Counted from the first letter of the stretch, positions 25,380-34,689 are shown. The stretch is DNA of 64,000 nt from Tabrizicola oligotrophica (GCF_011008935.1 NZ_JAAIVJ010000009.1:1-64000); one strand, 5' to 3'. Numbers and translations are program-made. Notes: generated by a model not told the origin, from the sequence alone.

Positions 25380-25993
25380 TGCTGACCTTCGACCATATCG
25401 CGATCTCGGCCGAAACGCTGGGCGAGGGTGTCGAAATGGTCGAAGCCGCCCTGGGCGTGGCGATGGCGGGCGGCGGGGAACACCCCTACATGGCCACCCA
25501 CAACCGGCTGCTTGGCCTTGGCGATCTTTATCTGGAGGTCATTGCCGCAAACCCGGCCGCGCCGCGCCCCGCCTTCCCGCGGTGGTTTGATTTGGACAAT
25601 TTTTCCGGCAGACCGAGGCTGACGAACTGGGTTGCACGTTCGGAAAGTATAAACGCCGATCTGACGCTTGCTCCGCCCGGCACCGGCATTCCGCTGGCCC
25701 TGCAGCGCGGCGACTATCGCTGGCAGATGGCGGTTCCCGCCGATGGCAAGCTGCCCTTTGACGGCTGCTTTCCGGCGGTGATCCAGTGGCAGGGCAGCCT
25801 GCACCCCGCCCGCGCCCTGCCCGAAAGCGGGGTCCGTCTGACCCGGCTGGAGATTGCCCACCCCGGCGCCGACGCCCTGCAGGCAGCCCTCGCCCCGCTG
25901 TTCCGTGACCCGCGAGTGGAACTCCTCTATGGCCCCGTCAGGGCGCTGCGCGCAACTTTCCAGACCCCGCATGGGGTGCGGGTTCTGGAATGA
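25379..25993 (+). CDS. VOC/glyoxalase-like domain protein
   Basis: A 204-residue protein with the glyoxalase-like fold: FDHIAISAETLGEGVEMVEAAL-type start (the first His is the usual metal ligand position), HNRLLGLGDLYLEVIAANP and a second half-module at about 140-204. Proteins of this type act on small molecules, but the substrate is unknown. It overlaps ppx by one base and the GNAT gene by four bases. Confidence 0.75.
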   Translation: MLTFDHIAISAETLGEGVEMVEAALGVAMAGGGEHPYMATHNRLLGLGDLYLEVIAANPAAPRPAFPRWFDLDNFSGRPRLTNWVARSESINADLTLAPPGTGIPLALQRGDYRWQMAVPADGKLPFDGCFPAVIQWQGSLHPARALPESGVRLTRLEIAHPGADALQAALAPLFRDPRVELLYGPVRALRATFQTPHGVRVLE

Positions 25994-26466
25994 TCCGCCC
26001 CGCCACCCCCGCCGACGCCCCGGCCATTGCCGCGATCTGGAATGCGGTGATCCGGGACAGCCTGGCCACCTTCACCACTCTTGAAAAAGACCCGGCCACG
26101 CTTGCCGCCCAGATCGCAACCGGCACGCCCTGGTGGGTGGCCTGTGTGAATGATGCGGTGCAAGGTCATGCGACCTATGGACAATTTCGCGGCGGGCCGG
26201 GCTACGTCTACAGCATGGAACATTCAATACATCTGTCCAACTCGGCCAAGGGCATGGGCATGGGCCGCGCCCTGATGGCGGCGCTTGAATCCCATGCCCG
26301 CGCCCAGGGCGTGCATGTCATGGTGGCGGGGGTCTCCTCGGAAAATCCGGAAGGGCAGGCCTTTCACGCCCGCCTTGGCTATGCCGAATGCGGCCGCATC
26401 CTGCAGGCCGGGCACAAGTGGGGGCGCTGGCTCGATCTTGTGCTGATGCAGAAAATCCTGACCTGA
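25990..26466 (+). CDS. GNAT-family N-acetyltransferase
   Basis: A 158-residue single-domain acetyltransferase. The N-terminus IRPATPADAPAIAAIWNAVI, the central YVYSMEHSIHLSNSAKGMGMGRAL (split over residues near 79-102; the GMGMG loop binds acetyl-CoA) and the C-terminal FHARLGYAECGRI are typical of the phosphinothricin/methionine-sulfoximine acetyltransferase branch. The substrate is not known. It is tightly coupled to the VOC gene. Confidence 0.85.
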   Translation: MIRPATPADAPAIAAIWNAVIRDSLATFTTLEKDPATLAAQIATGTPWWVACVNDAVQGHATYGQFRGGPGYVYSMEHSIHLSNSAKGMGMGRALMAALESHARAQGVHVMVAGVSSENPEGQAFHARLGYAECGRILQAGHKWGRWLDLVLMQKILT

Positions 26467-26497
26467 CAATCCCGCCGGACCCCGCTAGATTGTGCCC

Positions 26498-27202
26498 ATG
26501 TCGATCTGGACCCGCATCAGCGCTGCCCTGTCTTCCCTCGCCAAGGGCGAGCCGCTTTCGGTGGTGTTCGACCACCTGCGCAGCGCGCCCGACCCGGAAC
26601 GCTCGGTCGGCTTCACCATCGCCGTCATTGCGCTTGGCGCCAAGCTTGCCAAGGCCGACGGGCAGGTGAGCAAAGACGAGGTTTCGGCCTTCCGCCGGGT
26701 CTTTACCCTGCCCCGCGGCGAAGAGCGCAACGCCGCCCGCGTCTTCAACCTGGCCCGACAGGACGTCGCCGGCTTTGATGCCTATGCCCGCAAGATCGTG
26801 GCCATGTTCACCGACAAGGACCACCCCGACAACCGCGCACTGTTCATCGACCTGATCGAGGGGCTGTTTCATATCGCGCTGGCCGACGACATCCTGCATG
26901 AGGATGAGGACACCTTCCTAGCCCATACCGCCGAGATCTTCGGGCTGGACGAGCGCTGCTATCGCGCCATCCGCGCCCGTCTGGTCGATGGCACCGAGCG
27001 CGATCCCTATGACCTTCTGGGCGTCGGCCATGACGCCAGCCTTGAGGAAATCCGCGCCGCCTGGAAACAGGCGGTCCGCGAAAACCATCCCGACGCGATG
27101 ATCGCCCGCGGCGTGCCGCCCGAGGCGGTGGTGCTGGCCGAACGCCGGCTCATCGCCATCAACGCCGCCTGGGAGGATTTGCGCGAACGGGCCGCGGCAT
27201 GA
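26498..27202 (+). CDS. TerB-J-domain (DjlA-like) co-chaperone
   Basis: A 234-residue protein with an N-terminal TerB-like helical domain (about 35-150; IAVIALGAKLAKADGQVSKD with the acidic LADDILHEDEDTFLA loop) and a C-terminal J domain (about 165-234; DPYDLLGVGHDASLEEIRAA and the HPD motif in ENHPDAM). It has no membrane helix, unlike E. coli DjlA. It is expected to stimulate DnaK. The ATG at 26498 is used; a GTG two codons earlier is possible. The stop overlaps the next start by four bases. Confidence 0.88.
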   Translation: MSIWTRISAALSSLAKGEPLSVVFDHLRSAPDPERSVGFTIAVIALGAKLAKADGQVSKDEVSAFRRVFTLPRGEERNAARVFNLARQDVAGFDAYARKIVAMFTDKDHPDNRALFIDLIEGLFHIALADDILHEDEDTFLAHTAEIFGLDERCYRAIRARLVDGTERDPYDLLGVGHDASLEEIRAAWKQAVRENHPDAMIARGVPPEAVVLAERRLIAINAAWEDLRERAAA

Positions 27203-28242
27203 GCAACGCCCTGCGCATTGCAACCTACAACATCGAGTGGTTCAATGCGCTGTTTGATGACCGTGGCCGGCTTTTGGAAGACGGCGAGCTTTCGGCCCGT
27301 TATCAGACCAGCCGCCGCGACCAGCTTGGCGCGATTGCCATTGTGCTGACGGCGCTCAATGCCGACGGCATCATGGTGATCGAGGGCCCGGACGAGGGCT
27401 CGAAGCGATCGACCGTGCGGGCGCTGGAGGCCTTTGCCCGCCATTTCGGCCTGCGCACCCGCAAGGCGCTGCATGGCTTTGCCTCGGAGACCGAGCAGGA
27501 AATCGCCTTTCTCTACGACCCCGACCGTATCACGGCGGCCCATGCCCCCTTGGGGGACCCAGCGCCGTCGGCCGGGGCGCCCGGTGCGCCGCGCTTTGAC
27601 ACCAGCCTGCGCGCCGATCTTGACCTTGACGGCGTGGCCGAGCAGGTCCGGTTTTCCAAGCCGCCGCTGGAGCTGGCGATCAGCGCCGGCGGCCGCCACC
27701 TGCGGCTGATCGGGGTGCATGCCAAGTCCAAGGCGCCGCATGGCCAGATGACCGAGGCGCAGTTCACCCGGATCTCCATCGAGAACCGCCGCAAGCAACT
27801 GGCCGAATGCCAATGGCTGCGCCGCCGGATCGATGCGCATCTGGACGCCCGGGACAGCCTGATCGTGCTGGGCGATTTCAACGATGGTCCGGGGCTGGAC
27901 GAATACGAAAAGCTCTTCGGCCATTCCGGGGTGGAAATCGCCATGGGGCTGGACTCCGCACCCGAACACCAGCTTTTCGATCCGCACGCCTGTATGGCGC
28001 TGGCCCGGCGCACCGGCATCACCCCGACCACCGCGCGGTTCTGGCTGGCGCCGAGAAAGCGCTATTTCGAGGCGCTGCTTGACTTTATCATGGTCTCGCC
28101 CGATCTCGCCGCCCGCCGGCCCGACTGGCGCATCTGGCATCCGTTCAACGACCCCGGCGTCATGGCCGTCCCCGAGCTGCGCGACGCGATCCTGACCGCC
28201 TCGGACCATTTTCCGGTGACGCTGGACCTTGCCCTTGATTGA
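27199..28242 (+). CDS. Endonuclease/exonuclease/phosphatase-family protein
   Basis: A 347-residue EEP-fold hydrolase. It starts RIATYNIEWFNALFDD (residues 5-20; catalytic Asn), has the metal-binding Glu in MVIEGPDEGS (about 55-64), IGVHAKSK (about 173-180), the LGDFNDGPG motif (about 222-230) and the terminal SDHFPVTLDL. There is no signal peptide, so it is cytoplasmic. The substrate (nucleic acid, lipid phosphate or phosphoester) cannot be told from the sequence. Confidence 0.85.
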   Translation: MSNALRIATYNIEWFNALFDDRGRLLEDGELSARYQTSRRDQLGAIAIVLTALNADGIMVIEGPDEGSKRSTVRALEAFARHFGLRTRKALHGFASETEQEIAFLYDPDRITAAHAPLGDPAPSAGAPGAPRFDTSLRADLDLDGVAEQVRFSKPPLELAISAGGRHLRLIGVHAKSKAPHGQMTEAQFTRISIENRRKQLAECQWLRRRIDAHLDARDSLIVLGDFNDGPGLDEYEKLFGHSGVEIAMGLDSAPEHQLFDPHACMALARRTGITPTTARFWLAPRKRYFEALLDFIMVSPDLAARRPDWRIWHPFNDPGVMAVPELRDAILTASDHFPVTLDLALD

Positions 28243-28273
28243 AATGGCGGGCGTTGCGCCCCATATTCGGGGC

Positions 28274-28666
28274 ATGAAGCATCTCATCCTTGCACTTGCG
28301 CTTGCCGCCACCGGGCCTGCGATGGCCCAGACCCCTTCGGAAAACGAAGAGGTGGAAGAGGGGTTCAGCCTGATGGAAGAGGGGGCAAAGCTGCTTTTGA
28401 AAGGGCTGATGTCCGAGATGGAGCCGGCGCTGGACGAGATGGGCAAGGCCCTGTCCGAGGTGGAACCGGCGCTGAAGGACCTGCAGCCAAAGATGCTGGA
28501 ATTGTTGGCACTGGTGGATGACCTGACGAATTATCAGGCGCCGGAGCGGCTGGAAAACGGCGACATCCTGATCCGCCGCAAGCCGGAGGCCCCGCCCGCC
28601 CCGCCCCTGCCGGCCCCTCCCCTGCCGGAAAGCGCGCCAGAGCCTGCGCCGCAGATTGATCTCTGA
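28274..28666 (+). CDS. Exported protein of unknown function
   Basis: A 130-residue protein with a clear signal peptide (MKHLILALALAATGPAMAQ; cleavage after residue 18 or 19). The mature part is acidic and helical (NEEVEEGFSLMEEGAKLLLK through LVDDLTNYQAPERL). It ends in a proline-rich tail with two APPLP units. I recognise no domain. The ATG at 28274 is selected because it begins the signal peptide; the longer frame overlaps the upstream gene. It lies 19 bases before nhaA and may be co-transcribed with it. Confidence 0.65.
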   Translation: MKHLILALALAATGPAMAQTPSENEEVEEGFSLMEEGAKLLLKGLMSEMEPALDEMGKALSEVEPALKDLQPKMLELLALVDDLTNYQAPERLENGDILIRRKPEAPPAPPLPAPPLPESAPEPAPQIDL

Positions 28667-28685
28667 CCCCTGAAGGAGCCAGCCC

Positions 28686-29870
28686 TTGCCCTATGCGCCC
28701 CAGCCCTCCGGGTTGCTGTCCCGCCTGATCCAGCACGAGGCCTTTGCCGGCGTGCTGATGATGCTCGCCGCCGCCATCGCGCTGGCGCTGGCCAATTCCG
28801 GGCTGGCTGATGGCTATCATGCTGTTCTGAATACAAAATTCACCATTGCCCTGGGCGAGGCCGGGCTGTCCAAGCCGCTGATCCTGTGGATCAATGACGG
28901 GCTGATGGCGGTGTTCTTCTTCCTGATCGGGCTGGAGCTGAAGCGCGAGATGGTCGAGGGCCGGCTGAAGAACCCGCGCGACGTGATGCTGCCGGGCGTA
29001 GCCGCCCTGGGCGGCATGCTGGCGCCGATGCTGGTGTTCCTGGCCGTCACCCGGGCGCATCCCGAGCTGCACGCCGGCTGGGCGATTCCGGCGGCGACCG
29101 ACATCGCCTTTGCCGTGGGGGTGCTGGCGCTTTTGGGGAAACGCGTACCGCCGGGCCTGAAGATCTTCCTGCTGACGCTGGCCATTCTCGACGACATGGG
29201 CGCGATCGTGATCATCGCGCTGTTCTACGGCTCGGGGGTGGATCTGGGGTCTCTGGCGCTGGCCGCCGTGCCGCTGGCCGGGCTGATCGCGCTGAACCTG
29301 CGCGGCTCGCACCGCATCGCCCCTTTCCTGCTTCTGGGGGCGGTGATGTGGTTTTTCGTGCTGAAATCCGGCATCCATCCGACGATTGCCGGGGTGGTGA
29401 CAGCCTTCTGCATTCCACTGACCGACCGGTTCGGCAAATCCCCCCTGCACGCGCTGGAACACGGGCTGCACCCCTATGTGAACTTCGGCATCGCGCCGGT
29501 CTTTGCGCTGGCCAATGCCGGGGTGAACCTGTCGGGTCTGGCGCTTTCGGACCTGATCGCACCGCTGCCGCTTGGGATCGCGGCCGGCCTGTTTCTGGGC
29601 AAGCAGATTGGGGTGTTCGGCGCGACCTTCGCCATGGTGAAACTCGGCCTTGGCCGACTGCCGCAGGGCACGACCTGGGCGATGGTCTGGGGTCTGTCGA
29701 TGCTGGCCGGGATCGGCTTTACCATGTCGCTGTTCATCGGCTCGCTGAGCTATGAGGGCGACCAGATGATGAACATGGTCCGGCTCGGCGTGCTGCTCGG
29801 TTCGGCCGTGGCGGCAGTGGCGGGCTATGCCGTGCTGCGCACGACCGCGCCCCGCGCGCGGCCTGACTAG
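28686..29870 (+). CDS. nhaA: Na+/H+ antiporter NhaA
   Basis: A 394-residue antiporter with about 12 membrane helices. The ion-binding aspartate pair sits in LTLAILDDMGAIV at residues 169-170. Other family segments are GLMAVFFFLIGLELKREMVE, AGWAIPAATDIAFAVGVLAL and GIGFTMSLFIGSL. The start is TTG, supported by AAGGAG 7 bases upstream; no nearer in-frame ATG fits. Its 3' end has two decayed copies downstream, and a C/G-rich hairpin begins directly after its stop. Confidence 0.95.
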   Translation: MPYAPQPSGLLSRLIQHEAFAGVLMMLAAAIALALANSGLADGYHAVLNTKFTIALGEAGLSKPLILWINDGLMAVFFFLIGLELKREMVEGRLKNPRDVMLPGVAALGGMLAPMLVFLAVTRAHPELHAGWAIPAATDIAFAVGVLALLGKRVPPGLKIFLLTLAILDDMGAIVIIALFYGSGVDLGSLALAAVPLAGLIALNLRGSHRIAPFLLLGAVMWFFVLKSGIHPTIAGVVTAFCIPLTDRFGKSPLHALEHGLHPYVNFGIAPVFALANAGVNLSGLALSDLIAPLPLGIAAGLFLGKQIGVFGATFAMVKLGLGRLPQGTTWAMVWGLSMLAGIGFTMSLFIGSLSYEGDQMMNMVRLGVLLGSAVAAVAGYAVLRTTAPRARPD

Positions 29871-29920
29871 CCCCCCACCCCGGCCCTCCCCACGAGGGGG
29901 AGGGAGCGCCCCCACCTGCC
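29871..29920 (+). repeat. C/G-rich hairpin repeat, copy R1
   Basis: A 50-base element beginning directly after the nhaA stop. It contains the stem CCCTCCCC / GGGGAGGG around a short loop and is flanked by CCCCACCCC and GCCCCCACCTGCC. R2 at 30061-30110 is identical over the full 50 bases. The position suggests that it also ends the nhaA transcript. Confidence 0.85.
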
Positions 29921-29926
29921 GGCTTT

Positions 29927-30056
29927 GGTGATGGTCAGCAGCCCGCCGACGCTGGCCGGGACTGGCGTTCCCTTGTCGCGGTTCACCGGCTCGCTGAGGT
30001 CTCGGGGCGAGCAGATGAGGAACATGATGCGGCTGGGCGTGCCGCGCGCGGCCTGA
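29927..30056 (+). pseudogene. Decayed copy A of the nhaA 3' end
   Basis: The sequence aligns at a constant offset of 249 bases to nhaA 29678-29793 without gaps; for example GATGGTC, GCTGGCCGGGA, GGCTCGCTGAG, AGATGA and GGCGTGC are shared in order. A 59-base deletion then joins to the last bases of nhaA (CCGCGCGCGGCCTGAC). A fragment translating as GSLRSRGEQMRNMMRLGV corresponds to GSLSYEGDQMMNMVRLGV of NhaA. It has no start codon or promoter and is a relic. Confidence 0.8.
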
Positions 30057-30060
30057 CAAG

Positions 30061-30110
30061 CCCCCCACCCCGGCCCTCCCCACGAGGGGGAGGGAGCGCC
30101 CCCACCTGCC
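30061..30110 (+). repeat. C/G-rich hairpin repeat, copy R2
   Basis: Identical to R1 over 50 bases and placed in the same way after the (pseudo)stop of decayed nhaA copy A. The duplication therefore included both the gene end and the element. The perfect identity of R1 and R2 contrasts with the clear divergence of the adjoining nhaA copies, which suggests gene conversion or selection on the element. Confidence 0.85.
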
Positions 30111-30162
30111 CGCCCGAGCGCCGTGTCCGGGTCTGACATCTTGGGGACGGGATAGCGGCGGG

Positions 30163-30210
30163 CAGGCGGCTGTCGCAGGTTATGGCGTGCAGCGCACGGC
30201 AACCCGCAGT
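30163..30210 (+). pseudogene. Decayed copy B of the nhaA 3' end
   Basis: About 45 bases align to nhaA 29806-29850 with roughly two thirds identity. The in-frame reading AAVAGYGVQRTATR matches NhaA AAVAGYAVLRTTAP. It again lies directly before a copy of the hairpin repeat (R3). It is shorter and more diverged than copy A. Confidence 0.6.
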
Positions 30211-30220
30211 GCGGGCTGGG

Positions 30221-30267
30221 CCCCACCCCGGCCCTCCCCATGCGGGGGAGGGAGTGCCCCACCTGCC
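30221..30267 (+). repeat. C/G-rich hairpin repeat, copy R3
   Basis: A diverged copy with the same CCCCACCCCGGCCCTCCCC start; the loop is ATGC and the right arm GGGGGAGGGAGTGCC. It follows nhaA relic B. With R4 it forms a long inverted repeat. Confidence 0.8.
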
Positions 30268-30374
30268 AACCCAGGGAATCGCGCCCGGCGCGCAGCCTGA
30301 AGGTTCCCCCTCCGACGAGTAAAGGCGAGGTTCCCCGGCCTCCTTCTCCTTGTCGTGACCGCAAGAGCAAAGGC

Positions 30375-30411
30375 CGCTCCCTCCCCCGCATGGGGAGGGT
30401 TGGGGTGGGGC
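30375..30411 (-). repeat. C/G-rich hairpin repeat, inverted copy R4
   Basis: The reverse complement reads CCCCACCCCAACCCTCCCC, then ATGC and GGGGGAGGGAGCG, almost equal to R3. It lies 10 bases after the scpA stop on the minus strand, as R1 lies directly after nhaA on the plus strand. Elements of this kind therefore follow both convergent genes and probably act as transcript ends. The 107 bases between R3 and R4 show no gene. Confidence 0.8.
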
Positions 30412-30421
30412 CGGCGTCCGA

Positions 30422-32548
30422 TCAGCCGCGCGCGGCGCGGATCAGGGCGAGGATGTTCTTCGCTGCCTCGGGAATGTTGGTGCCGGGACCGAAGATCGCC
30501 TTCACCCCCGCGCCCATCAGGAACTCGTAATCCTGCTGCGGAATGACCCCGCCGCAGATCACCAGAATGTCGCCGGCCCCTCTGGCCCGCAGCGCCTCGA
30601 CCAGCTTCGGCGCCAGCGTCTTGTGACCGGCGGCCTGGCTCGAGATGCCGATGACATGCACATCGTTGTCGATGGCGTCCTGCGCCGCCTCTTCCGGGGT
30701 CTGGAACAGCGGGCCGACATCGACGTCAAAGCCGATGTCGGCAAAGGCAGTGGCGATCACCTTGGCGCCGCGATCATGGCCGTCCTGCCCCATCTTCACC
30801 ACCAGCATCCGCGGGCGGCGGCCTTCCTCGGCGGCGAAGGTCTCGACATCTTTCTGAATGGCTTCAAAGCCTTCGTCGCCCTCATAGGCCGCGCCATAGA
30901 CCCCGGCCAGCGTTTTCACTTCCGCGCGGTGGCGGCCAAAGACCTTTTCCATGGCGTCCGAAATCTCCCCGACCGAGGCCCGCGCGCGGGCGGCTTCAAC
31001 GGCGGCGTCCAAGAGGTTGCCGCCCTGTTCGGCGCGGGCGGTCAGTTCCGCCAGCGCCGCCTGACAGGCCGCCTCGTCGCGCCCCGCCCGCGTGGTCTTC
31101 AGCCGCGCCACCTGCGCCTCGCGCACCGCGACATTGTCGATGTCGAGAATGTCGATCGGGTCCTGCTTGGCCAGCTTGTACTTGTTGACCCCGACGATCA
31201 CCTCGTCGCCGCGGTCGATCGCCGCCTGCCGTTTGGCCGCGGATTCCTCGATCCTGAGCTTCGGCATGCCCGAGGCCACCGCCTTGGTCATGCCGCCCAT
31301 CGCCTCGACTTCCTCGATCAGCGCCCAGGCTTTTTCCGCCAGCTCATGCGTCAGGCTTTCGACGTAATAGCTGCCCGCCAGCGGGTCGATGACATTGGTG
31401 ATGCCGGTTTCTTCCTGCAGGATCAGCTGGGTGTTGCGGGCGATGCGGGCCGAGAATTCGGTCGGCAGGGCAATCGCCTCGTCCAGCGCATTGGTGTGCA
31501 GGCTTTGCGTGCCGCCCAAGGCCGCCGCCATCGCCTCATAGGCGGTGCGGATGACGTTGTTGTAGGGGTCCTGCTCCTGCAAGCTGACGCCCGAGGTCTG
31601 GCAATGGGTGCGCAGCATCAGGCTGGCGGTCTTTTTCGGCGCGAACTCGGACATGATGCGGTGCCAGAGCATCCGGGCGGCGCGCAGCTTGGCCGCCTCC
31701 ATGAAGAAATTCATGCCGATGGCGAAGAAGAACGACAGGCGCCCGGCGAAATCGTCGACGTTCATCCCCCGCGCCAGCGCGGCGCGGACATATTCGCGCC
31801 CGTCCGCCAGGGTGAAGGCCAGTTCCTGCACAAGGTTCGCGCCCGCCTCCTGCATGTGATAGCCGGAGATCGAGATCGAGTTGAACTTCGGCATTTCGGC
31901 GCTGGTGTATTCGATGATGTCGGCGATGATCCGCATCGAGGGTTCGGGCGGATAGACATAGGTGTTCCGCACCATGAACTCTTTCAGGATGTCATTCTGG
32001 ATGGTGCCGGAAAGCTCGGCGCGGGGCACCCCCTGCTCCTCGCCGGTGACAATGAAATTGGCGAGGATCGGGATCACCGCGCCGTTCATCGTCATGGACA
32101 CCGAGACCTTTTCCAGCGGGATGCCGTCAAACAGGATCTTCATGTCCTCGACGCTGTCGATCGCCACCCCGGCCTTGCCGACATCGCCGACAACGCGCGG
32201 GTGATCCGAGTCATAACCGCGGTGGGTCGCCAGATCGAAGGCCACCGAAACCCCCTGCTGCCCGGCGGCCAGCGCCTTGCGGTAAAAGGCGTTGGATTCC
32301 TCGGCGGTGGAAAAGCCGGCATATTGCCGGATCGTCCAGGGACGGCCGGCATACATCGTGGCGCGCACGCCGCGGGTGAAGGGCGCGATGCCCGGCATCT
32401 CGCCCATCTGCGGCAGGCCCGCCACATCTTCGGCGGTATAAAGCGGCTTGACGGCGATGCCTTCAAGCGTCGCCCAGGTCAGGCTGTCCAGCGGCTTGTC
32501 ACGAAGTTCCTTGGCGGCGGTCTTTTCCCAATCGGCGCGGGTCGGCAT
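30422..32548 (-). CDS. scpA: Methylmalonyl-CoA mutase
   Basis: A 708-residue adenosylcobalamin enzyme converting methylmalonyl-CoA to succinyl-CoA, the last step of propionyl-CoA assimilation. The N-terminal TIM barrel holds [40 protein letters not shown] and [13 protein letters not shown]. The C-terminal B12 domain (from about residue 575) has the cobalt-ligand motif [11 protein letters not shown] and GGVIPQQDY. Both halves are in one chain, so no separate small subunit is needed. The ATG at 32548 has AGGA upstream; the longer frame runs through the hairpin repeat. It follows pccA in the same direction. Confidence 0.96.
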   Translation of the reverse strand: MPTRADWEKTAAKELRDKPLDSLTWATLEGIAVKPLYTAEDVAGLPQMGEMPGIAPFTRGVRATMYAGRPWTIRQYAGFSTAEESNAFYRKALAAGQQGVSVAFDLATHRGYDSDHPRVVGDVGKAGVAIDSVEDMKILFDGIPLEKVSVSMTMNGAVIPILANFIVTGEEQGVPRAELSGTIQNDILKEFMVRNTYVYPPEPSMRIIADIIEYTSAEMPKFNSISISGYHMQEAGANLVQELAFTLADGREYVRAALARGMNVDDFAGRLSFFFAIGMNFFMEAAKLRAARMLWHRIMSEFAPKKTASLMLRTHCQTSGVSLQEQDPYNNVIRTAYEAMAAALGGTQSLHTNALDEAIALPTEFSARIARNTQLILQEETGITNVIDPLAGSYYVESLTHELAEKAWALIEEVEAMGGMTKAVASGMPKLRIEESAAKRQAAIDRGDEVIVGVNKYKLAKQDPIDILDIDNVAVREAQVARLKTTRAGRDEAACQAALAELTARAEQGGNLLDAAVEAARARASVGEISDAMEKVFGRHRAEVKTLAGVYGAAYEGDEGFEAIQKDVETFAAEEGRRPRMLVVKMGQDGHDRGAKVIATAFADIGFDVDVGPLFQTPEEAAQDAIDNDVHVIGISSQAAGHKTLAPKLVEALRARGAGDILVICGGVIPQQDYEFLMGAGVKAIFGPGTNIPEAAKNILALIRAARG

Positions 32549-32580
32549 GGTATGTCCTGTCGTGGTTCTGGCGGCAGGCC

Positions 32581-32630
32581 CCGGGGGTTTTGCACCCCCG
32601 GCCCCCCGCAGGATATTTGAGCCAGTATGA
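32581..32630 (+). repeat. Hairpin repeat with GGATATTT tail, copy 1
   Basis: The stem CCGGGGGT (32581-32588) pairs with ACCCCCGG (32594-32601); then follow CCCCCGCA, GGATATTTGAG and a tail ending ATGA. It is nearly the same as 46791-46840. Here it lies between pccA and scpA, in the orientation opposite to those genes and without a T-run for their transcript. It is thus a dispersed repeat rather than a gene-specific terminator. Confidence 0.85.
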
Positions 32631-32643
32631 AAGACCGGGGCGG

Positions 32644-34647
32644 TCATTCGAATTCGAGGATCACGTCGTCAACCTTGAGGCTGGCGCCGGCGGCCGCCTT
32701 GACGGCCCGGACCACGCCCTTGCGTTCGGCCTTGAGGATGTTTTCCATCTTCATCGCCTCGACCGTGGCCAGCGCCTGCCCCTCCTGCACCTCCTGGCCG
32801 ACCTCGACCATGATGCGGGTCACAAGGCCCGGCATCGGGCAGAGCAGGAAACGCGAGGTGTCGGGCGGCAGCTTTTCCAGCATCAGCTTGGCCAGTTCGG
32901 CCTGGCGGGGCGTGCGGACATGCACCTTCAGATCGGCGCCACGCAGCCGCAGGCGGAAGCCGCCCGAGATCTTGCCGACCTTCATGACCAGAGGCTTGCC
33001 GTCGACCATCAGGCGGGCGAGCGGCTGGCCCGGCGCCCAGTCTGACGTCACGCGGCGGGAGGTGCCATCGGCGAAGCTGACTGTGGAGCCTTCGGGATCG
33101 GCGGCGATTTTCACGGCATGTTCAACGCCTTGCAGCGTGACCACCCAGTCGTCGCCGACGCGGCGTTCGTGATTGTCGAGCGTGCCGGAAATCTTGGTGC
33201 GGCGGATTTCGGCAACCCGGTTCATGGCCGCGGCAGAGGCCGCCACCCGGGCAATGGTTTCGGCGTCCAGCGTCGCGCCGGTAAAGCCCCCTTCGTATTC
33301 CTCGGCGATGAAGGCGGTGGTGATGTTACCGGAGGTGAAGCGCGGGTGATCCATCACCGCCGAGCAGAACGGCAGGTTGTGGCCGATACCTTCGACTTCG
33401 AACGTGTCGAGCGCCAGCCGCATTTCCTCGATGGCTTCGGCCCGGCTCGGCCCCCAGGTGCAGAGCTTGGCAATCATCGGGTCGTAGAACATCGAAATCT
33501 CGCCGCCCTCATAGACGCCGGTGTCGTTGCGGACGATACCGCCCCCGAGCGTCGGGCCTTCGACTGGCGGGCGGTAGCGGGTCAGGCGGCCGATCGAGGG
33601 CAGGAAGTTGCGGTAGGGGTCTTCGGCGTAAAGCCGGCTTTCCATCGCCCAGCCGTTGATCTTCAGATCCTCCTGCCGGAACGGCAGCGGCTCGCCATTC
33701 GCCACGCGGATCATCTGCTCGACAAGGTCAACGCCGGTGATGAGTTCGGTCACCGGATGTTCCACCTGAAGCCGGGTGTTCATTTCGAGGAAATAGAAGT
33801 TGCGGTTGCCGTCGACGATGAATTCCACCGTCCCGGCGCTGGTATAGCCCACGGCCTTGGCCAGCGCACAGGCCTGCTCGCCCATCGCCTTGCGCGTCGC
33901 GGCGTCAAGGAAGGGCGAGGGCGCCTCTTCGATGACCTTCTGGTTGCGGCGCTGGATCGAGCATTCGCGCTCGTGCAGGTAGACGCAGTTGCCGTGCTTG
34001 TCGGCCAGAACCTGAATTTCGATGTGGCGCGGCTGGGTGACGAACTTTTCGATGAAGATGCGGTCATCGCCAAAGCTCGCTGCCGCCTCGTTCTTCGAGG
34101 ACTGGAAACCTTCGCGCGCCTCCTGGTCGTTCCAGGCAATGCGCATGCCCTTGCCGCCGCCGCCAGCGGAGGCCTTGATCATCACCGGATAGCCGATCTG
34201 CTGGCTGATCTTCACCGCCTCGTCCGCGTCGGCGATCAGGCCCATGTAGCCCGGCACGGTGGAGACCCCGGCCTCCATGGCGATCTTCTTCGAGGTGATC
34301 TTGTCGCCCATCGCTTCGATCGCCGGCGAGGGCGGGCCGACGAACACCACGCCTTCGGCCTCCAGCGCGGCGGCGAAGTTCATGTTTTCCGACAGAAAGC
34401 CATAGCCCGGATGCACGGCCTGCGCCCCGGTCTGGCGGATGGCCGCCATGATCTTGTCGATCACGATATAGGACTGCGCGGCCGGGGGCGGACCGATATG
34501 CACAGCTTCATCCGCCATCTGCACATGCAGCGCGTTGCGGTCGGCATCGGAATAGACCGCCACCGTCTTGATCCCCATCTTGCGCGCCGACTTGATGACG
34601 CGGCAGGCGATTTCGCCCCGGTTGGCGATCAGGATTTTCTGGAACAT
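32644..34647 (-). CDS. pccA: Propionyl-CoA carboxylase alpha (biotin) subunit
   Basis: A 667-residue protein with a biotin carboxylase domain ([20 protein letters not shown] at the start, the [11 protein letters not shown] loop in [36 protein letters not shown]), a middle PCC-type linker domain (about 470-590) and a C-terminal biotinyl domain with AMKM, the biotinylated lysine being residue 633. The enzyme with PccB forms (S)-methylmalonyl-CoA. The ATG at 34647 follows GGGAGAG. The linker and the neighbouring mutase support propionyl-CoA rather than 3-methylcrotonyl-CoA. Confidence 0.95.
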   Translation of the reverse strand: MFQKILIANRGEIACRVIKSARKMGIKTVAVYSDADRNALHVQMADEAVHIGPPPAAQSYIVIDKIMAAIRQTGAQAVHPGYGFLSENMNFAAALEAEGVVFVGPPSPAIEAMGDKITSKKIAMEAGVSTVPGYMGLIADADEAVKISQQIGYPVMIKASAGGGGKGMRIAWNDQEAREGFQSSKNEAAASFGDDRIFIEKFVTQPRHIEIQVLADKHGNCVYLHERECSIQRRNQKVIEEAPSPFLDAATRKAMGEQACALAKAVGYTSAGTVEFIVDGNRNFYFLEMNTRLQVEHPVTELITGVDLVEQMIRVANGEPLPFRQEDLKINGWAMESRLYAEDPYRNFLPSIGRLTRYRPPVEGPTLGGGIVRNDTGVYEGGEISMFYDPMIAKLCTWGPSRAEAIEEMRLALDTFEVEGIGHNLPFCSAVMDHPRFTSGNITTAFIAEEYEGGFTGATLDAETIARVAASAAAMNRVAEIRRTKISGTLDNHERRVGDDWVVTLQGVEHAVKIAADPEGSTVSFADGTSRRVTSDWAPGQPLARLMVDGKPLVMKVGKISGGFRLRLRGADLKVHVRTPRQAELAKLMLEKLPPDTSRFLLCPMPGLVTRIMVEVGQEVQEGQALATVEAMKMENILKAERKGVVRAVKAAAGASLKVDDVILEFE

Positions 34648-34689
34648 CGGTCTCTCCCTCAGGTCAGCGCCGCCATGGGGCGGGAAATG

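Noticed and set aside
29871-30417. CRISPR-like array in the repeat-rich gap after nhaA
   Set aside because: Four copies only, irregular spacing, one copy inverted, and the spacers contain relics of nhaA; no cas gene nearby.
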